Shown here in pieces: positions 14,640 through 18,008 of a stretch of DNA of 18,008 nt; within the stretch, counting starts at the first letter, position 1; each line of letters opens with the position of its first letter. This DNA comes from Flammeovirgaceae bacterium UBA5867. GTDB taxonomy: Bacteria > Bacteroidota > Bacteroidia > Cytophagales > Cyclobacteriaceae. The stretch is taken from positions 5,092-23,099 of the forward strand of contig DJFR01000049.1 in assembly GCA_002432545.1 (NCBI GenBank), written 5' to 3'. The notes beneath the pieces were generated by a model. The model was given only the letters and a program-made list of their open reading frames with translations, searched no databases and had not been told where the DNA came from. The translations under genes were made by a program, and so were the position numbers.

Positions 14640-15977
14640 TTATATACCGGTATAGGTAAAAGGTGTAATGGCCTTCAACCGTTCTTTCAATGCAGGCTTC
14701 ACGTTAAGTGTATCGATAAAATCGGCAATGCTTTGTTGTGTTACCTTCTCGTTTTTGCGCGTAAGAGCTTTTAATGTTTCGTATGGATTCGGATACCCTT
14801 CCTTACGAAGTATAGTCTGAATAGCCTCAGCTACCACAGCCCAGTTGCTGTCAAGATCACGGTTAATGGCTGACTGGTTCAGTTCAAGTTTACTGATACC
14901 TTTCAATAGCGATTGCATGGCTACATATGTATGTGCAAGTGGCACTCCTATATTTCTAAGCACCGTAGAATCGGTAAGGTCGCGTTGCAGGCGAGATATA
15001 GGCAGTTTTGCTGCCAGGTGTTCGAAGATCGCATTCGCGAATCCAAGATTACCTTCGGCATTTTCAAAATCGATCGGGTTAACCTTATGCGGCATGGCCG
15101 ATGAACCAATCTCACCTTCCTTGATTTTCTGTTTAAAATACTCCATCGAAATATACTGCCATACATCACGGCTGAAATCGATCAGGATGGTGTTGATACG
15201 TTTCAGGTTGTCAAACAGGGCAGCCATGTTATCATAGTGCTCGATCTGTGTGGTAGGATAACTTCTTACAAGTCCTAAATGATGGCAGAACTCATCACCG
15301 AATTTATTCCAGTCTGTGCCCGGGTAGGCTACAGCATGCGCATTGAAATTACCGGTAGCGCCACCAAATTTACCGGCATGTGGTACAACACGAAGCTGGT
15401 TGAGTTGCTTTTCCAGGCGCGCGGCAAATACCATAATCTCTTTACCCAAACGCGTAGGCGAGGCAGGTTGCCCGTGCGTAAAAGCAAGCATCGGTATATC
15501 TTTCCACTCAATAGCAAGCACGTTTAATTTGCTCAGCAGCATTTCTGCGGTGATCAGGTATTCGCGCTCAATAAATTCTTTCAGCAACAGCGGTATAGCC
15601 GTGTTGTTAATGTCCTGCGATGTTAATCCGAAGTGAATGAACTCTTTGAAGTGATCCAGCTTCAGGCGTTCAAATTCTTTTTTGATAAAGTATTCAACCG
15701 CTTTTACATCGTGGTTGGTAGTTTTTTCAATAAGCTTGATCTCACCGGCATGGAATTCAGAGAAGTTTTTATAGATCTTTCGCAGGTCGTTGAGCATGTG
15801 TACCGGGAAATCTTCGAGTTCTCCGATGGTAGCAGACATTGCGATAAAATATTCGATCTCCACCTGCACGCGGTAACGCATCAATCCGAATTCAGAGAAA
15901 TAAGGGGCCAGTGGCTTTACAGTTTCAAAATACCGGCCGTCAACGGGCGATATAGCAGTGAGTGGATTTAATTGCAC
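14640..15977 (-). CDS. purB: Adenylosuccinate lyase
   Basis: PurB cleaves adenylosuccinate to AMP and fumarate, and SAICAR to AICAR and fumarate, in purine synthesis. The sequence is of the E. coli-like type: it opens QLNPLTAISPVDGRY, contains TSQDINNTA and the catalytic-histidine segment FTHGQPASPTRLGKE, and has the family signature loop GSSAMPHKVNPIDFENAEGN with its catalytic serine near position 293. The frame can be extended to an ATG at 16022, but a well-formed promoter (TTTG, 20-base spacer, TAATTTTG) sits at 15996-16027 within that extension. The added residues (YSHKRLILNFNTDI) also do not resemble the family N-terminus. I therefore choose the GTG at 15977, giving 445 residues, close to the usual length. 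It is convergent with the efflux operon and divergent from the oxidoreductase gene. Confidence 0.95.
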   Translation of the reverse strand: MQLNPLTAISPVDGRYFETVKPLAPYFSEFGLMRYRVQVEIEYFIAMSATIGELEDFPVHMLNDLRKIYKNFSEFHAGEIKLIEKTTNHDVKAVEYFIKKEFERLKLDHFKEFIHFGLTSQDINNTAIPLLLKEFIEREYLITAEMLLSKLNVLAIEWKDIPMLAFTHGQPASPTRLGKEIMVFAARLEKQLNQLRVVPHAGKFGGATGNFNAHAVAYPGTDWNKFGDEFCHHLGLVRSYPTTQIEHYDNMAALFDNLKRINTILIDFSRDVWQYISMEYFKQKIKEGEIGSSAMPHKVNPIDFENAEGNLGFANAIFEHLAAKLPISRLQRDLTDSTVLRNIGVPLAHTYVAMQSLLKGISKLELNQSAINRDLDSNWAVVAEAIQTILRKEGYPNPYETLKALTRKNEKVTQQSIADFIDTLNVKPALKERLKAITPFTYTGI

Positions 15978-15995
15978 GATGTCAGTGTTAAAGTT

Positions 15996-16027
15996 CAAAA
16001 TTAATCGCTTATGGCTATACACCCAAA
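15996..16027 (-). promoter_or_regulatory. Bacteroidota promoter of purB
   Basis: On the minus strand, TTTG (16027-16024) and TAATTTTG (16003-15996) are 20 bases apart. The GTG start at 15977 follows after 18 bases. The promoter overlaps the alternative upstream start, which it therefore argues against. Confidence 0.7.
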
Positions 16028-16169
16028 TTCTGCCGGCAATGGGTTTAGTATCTGTGTTTTAAACAGTTCAGGTACATTTTTGTTGGTTTACAGGCGATTC
16101 AGCCTCCCGAAAGGCGTACGATGTGTACTTTGATACACGGTTTACCTTTTTACAGAGAAGAATCCTGGC

Positions 16170-16177
16170 TACTTTTG
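16170..16177 (+). promoter_or_regulatory. Bacteroidota -7 element of the oxidoreductase gene
   Basis: TACTTTTG is an exact TAnnTTTG match. A T-run (16147-16151) sits near the -33 position but lacks the G. It would give a leader of about 85 bases before the ATG at 16270, longer than at other genes of this window. Confidence 0.5.
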
Positions 16178-16185
16178 TGGTGAAG

Positions 16186-16251
16186 GAATTATATTTTAAG
16201 AATTATATTTTAATGTTGCCGTGGTCGTTTGGAAAGACCAGGGTTAAAATA
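16186..16251 (+). other. Structured 5' leader: 14-bp tandem repeat and two-tier stem-loop
   Basis: GAATTATATTTTAA occurs twice head to tail (16186-16199, 16200-16213). Part of the second copy, TATTTTAA (16206-16213), can pair with TTAAAATA (16244-16251), enclosing a second stem TGGTC/GACCA (16222-16226 with 16236-16240). The first copy could compete for the same pairing. A regulatory role is inference only; no known riboswitch or leader family is recognised. Confidence 0.35.
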
Positions 16252-16269
16252 ACATAACTGATTACGATA

Positions 16270-17394
16270 ATGGCGTTTAGTTTTTTTAAGAAATCATCCA
16301 AGCAGGAGCCGAAGAAGGAAGAGACCACACACAGCGGACCGCACTATTACGACCTCAAGGTTAAGACGATCATCAATGAAACGAAGGATACCATCACGAT
16401 TGTATTCGAACAACCTTCAGGAAAGAATATAGGGTATAAGTCAGGACAGTTCTTAACGCTGATCGCCAACGTGCAAGGGAAAGAAGTGCGCAGATCATAC
16501 TCGTTGTGCAGCTCACCTTTTGTTGACACTGACCTGGCCGTAACCGTAAAGCGTGTTGAGCAGGGACTGATGTCGAACTGGCTTGCGGATAATCTGAAAG
16601 AAGGGCAAACGGTGAAAGTGATGGAGCCGATGGGACAGTTCACCACGGAGTACGATGTAAAACGGAAACGTCACATCGTTATGTTCTCCGGTGGATCCGG
16701 TATAACACCGATGATCTCCATCATCAAAAGTATACTTTCGCAGGAGCCCGATAGCATTGTCTCATTGATCTATTGTAACCGCGATATAGACAGTATCATC
16801 TTCCGCGATGAACTTGACAAATGGCAGACTAAATATGAAGGTCGCCTGCATGTTATACATGTACTCGACAACGCTCCGATGAACTGGCAGGGTTACTCGG
16901 GTTTACTCAACCACGAGATGCTTGCAAAGTTATTCGAGCGCGTTCCGAACTGGGGCATCGATCATACAACCTACCTGATGTGCGGACCAGAAGGTATGAT
17001 GAAGAATGTGGAGACATTACTCGAAGCACATAAAATTCCGAAAGAGAAAATCTTTAAGGAAAGTTTTGTGCAGGGTATACTCGATAAGAAAGAAGAGAAG
17101 CCTGCTACCGGTGAAATAAAGTCGCGCGAAGTAACCATTCGTTACGATGGCCAGGAGTTCAAGGTACAGGTAGAGCCCAGCAATACCATACTGCAAAGCG
17201 CACTCGATCAGGGCATCGATCTTCCATACTCTTGTCAGAGCGGTCTGTGTACAGCGTGCCGCGGCAAAGCATTAAGCGGACAAGTAAAACTCGATGAAGA
17301 AGAAGGCCTCTCGCAATCCGAGCGTGCCGAAGGATATGTACTCACCTGCGTAGGACATCCGTTGTCGGATGATGTAGTTATTGAAATTGGATAG
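16270..17394 (+). CDS. FAD- and 2Fe-2S-containing oxidoreductase (PaaE-like ferredoxin reductase)
   Basis: The 374-residue protein has three modules. An FAD-binding barrel carries RSYSL at 75-79. An NAD(P)-binding domain carries GGSGITPM at 141-148 and CGPEGMM at 238-244. A C-terminal plant-type ferredoxin has cysteines at 322, 327, 330 and 360 (C-x4-C-x2-C-x29-C). This order is that of the reductases which pass electrons from NAD(P)H to diiron or Rieske oxygenases, such as the phenylacetyl-CoA epoxidase reductase PaaE. No other paa genes are in the window, so a stand-alone electron donor, for example for fatty-acid desaturase-like enzymes, is equally possible. The N-terminus (MAFSFFKKSSKQEPKKEET) is a charged, probably flexible extension. 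A repetitive stretch starts 6 bases after the stop codon. Confidence 0.9.
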   Translation: MAFSFFKKSSKQEPKKEETTHSGPHYYDLKVKTIINETKDTITIVFEQPSGKNIGYKSGQFLTLIANVQGKEVRRSYSLCSSPFVDTDLAVTVKRVEQGLMSNWLADNLKEGQTVKVMEPMGQFTTEYDVKRKRHIVMFSGGSGITPMISIIKSILSQEPDSIVSLIYCNRDIDSIIFRDELDKWQTKYEGRLHVIHVLDNAPMNWQGYSGLLNHEMLAKLFERVPNWGIDHTTYLMCGPEGMMKNVETLLEAHKIPKEKIFKESFVQGILDKKEEKPATGEIKSREVTIRYDGQEFKVQVEPSNTILQSALDQGIDLPYSCQSGLCTACRGKALSGQVKLDEEEGLSQSERAEGYVLTCVGHPLSDDVVIEIG

Positions 17395-17399
17395 AGAGA

Positions 17400-17720
17400 G
17401 AGCTTTGAGCTGTGAGCTTTGAGCTTCGAGAAAAAGCCGCCAGACTCTGTCTGATCGAACTATATTTAGAGGGCTGCTGGCTGCAAGTTACTGGCCGCTG
17501 GAAGTATATTTGAAAAGCTTCTGGCTACAGGCTACTAGCCGCTGGAAGTATATCTGTAGGTATAAATTTAGTGCTGGCAACGAGCTTTCAGGCTCGGTTG
17601 AGGATGGTATATATTGCATTAGTAGTGTATACGTTACCTTAGCTAAATCAAGCTTGTAGTCAGCAAGCTGAAGCCAGCAGCCGTTTGCTTTCTTTTCCTC
17701 GCAGCTCGCACCTCAAAGCC
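17400..17720. repeat. Nested imperfect palindrome built of 7-bp words
   Basis: No gene is visible here. The left outer arm is a 7-base tandem array: GAGCTTT (17400), GAGCTGT (17407), GAGCTTT (17414), GAGCTTC (17421), GAG. The right outer arm (17701-17720), read on the minus strand, gives GGCTTT-GAGGTGC-GAGCTGC, the same 7-base words inverted. Inside these, GGCTGCTGGCT (17472-17482) is the exact reverse complement of AGCCAGCAGCC (17672-17682). The whole forms a nested inverted structure of about 320 bases starting next to the oxidoreductase stop codon. Confidence 0.75.
17472..17556. repeat. 44-bp-period tandem duplication inside the palindrome's left arm
   Basis: Positions 17472-17512 and 17516-17556 align without gaps over 41 bases with 34 identities; the longest shared block is GCCGCTGGAAGTATAT. 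Six of the seven differences are transitions. The two copies are separated by three bases. Confidence 0.85.
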
Positions 17721-17725
17721 ATTGT

Positions 17726-18000
17726 TGTCCGGGTAAATTTTAAAAGTGTATAAAAACCGTCCCTATTGCTTGAAAACGCAGATTTTTTTACTGGACAGTA
17801 AAGGAGGCTATGCTCCTTATCTTTCTTTTAAAATGAAGACGGCTGTCCGGTAAAATCTACTATATATCTATCGAATCGTCACTGGATATACTTTTTTCAT
17901 AGGGAAAAAGCATATTCCATTCATTTGATGCGATGAACTGGTAGGATATATGATTCGGCTGTCCGGTAAAAATCCACTTTTAAAAATCTTTCCCCGGACA
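17726..18000. mobile_element. MITE-like or decayed IS-end element with terminal inverted repeats
   Basis: TGTCCGGG (17726-17733) followed by TTTTAAAAGTG (17738-17748) recurs inverted at the right end as CACTTTTAAAA (17975-17985) and CCCGGACA (17993-18000). Similarity continues inward through an A/T run to ACCG. Internally, CTGTCCGGTAAAATCTAC (17843-17860) is almost identical to CTGTCCGGTAAAAATCCAC (17959-17977), and an inverted version TTTACTGGACAG lies at 17787-17798. AAGGAG/CTCCTT (17801-17806, 17813-17818) forms a small hairpin. No open frame for a transposase is present, so it is either a non-autonomous element or the fused ends of insertion sequences. No clear target-site duplication is visible, and the window ends 8 bases later. 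I cannot assign an IS family. Confidence 0.55.
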
Positions 18001-18008
18001 CTAATACC

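Noticed and set aside
15978..16022. Longer PurB from the ATG at 16022
   Set aside because: The extension contains the purB promoter and does not match family N-termini.
16072..16140. Small hairpins GCCT/AGGC and GTGTA/TACAC in the purB-oxidoreductase spacer
   Set aside because: The stems are only 4-5 bases with no conserved context, within chance expectation.
17400..17720. Rho-independent terminator or tRNA cluster after the oxidoreductase gene
   Set aside because: There is no compact GC stem with a T-tract, and no cloverleaf or TTCGA-like T-loop could be found; the structure is a long imperfect palindrome instead.

Overview
The window looks like a chromosomal segment of a Bacteroidota bacterium, most likely of the Cytophagales type. 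The evidence is: (i) upstream elements of the form TAnnTTTG, in several cases with TTTG about 18-20 bases further upstream, which is the Bacteroidota sigma-factor promoter pattern; (ii) little use of Shine-Dalgarno sequences and several TTG/GTG starts; (iii) gene types typical of the phylum, such as a fused alpha/beta 2-oxoacid dehydrogenase E1, an FtsX-type permease with no linked ATPase, and small lipoproteins. The genus is inferred only loosely.

Layout. 1-185: 5' end of alanine dehydrogenase (minus strand, cut by the window edge). 450-2861: fused E1 of a branched-chain-type 2-oxoacid dehydrogenase. 2901-3752 (minus): lipoprotein of unknown role. 3788-4780: LuxE-like acyl-adenylating enzyme. 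4847-4972: 41-residue lipoprotein with its own promoter and terminator. 5178-5582: DoxX-like membrane protein. 5583-6324 (minus): SIMPL-domain (DUF541) secreted protein broken by a single-base frameshift. 6376-7146 (minus): methyltransferase with a zinc-ribbon-like N-terminus. 7399-10129: ECF sigma factor, membrane anti-sigma-like protein, and a secreted protein that appears internally duplicated. 10389-14555: adaptor, permease and TolC of a tripartite efflux system, without the ATPase. 14640-15977 (minus): purB. 16270-17394: flavin/2Fe-2S oxidoreductase. 17395-18008: no gene, densely repetitive.

The genes form two clear functional groups. The sigma, anti-sigma and secreted-protein genes look like one regulatory operon ending in a strong terminator. 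The adaptor-permease-TolC genes are tightly coupled (11-base gap, then 8-base overlap) and end in a strong bidirectional terminator shared with purB. The other genes are mostly single metabolic or envelope functions.

The most unusual material is non-coding. Two intergenic stretches (7161-7306 and 17400-17720) are imperfect inverted repeats whose arms are themselves built of short, degenerate tandem words. Next to the second lies a roughly 275-base MITE-like or IS-end-like element with terminal inverted repeats (17726-18000). The protein-level novelty candidate is the duplicated secreted protein behind the sigma/anti-sigma pair. TATA tetranucleotides are unusually common across genes and spacers, and ATA isoleucine codons fall mainly after T-ending codons.
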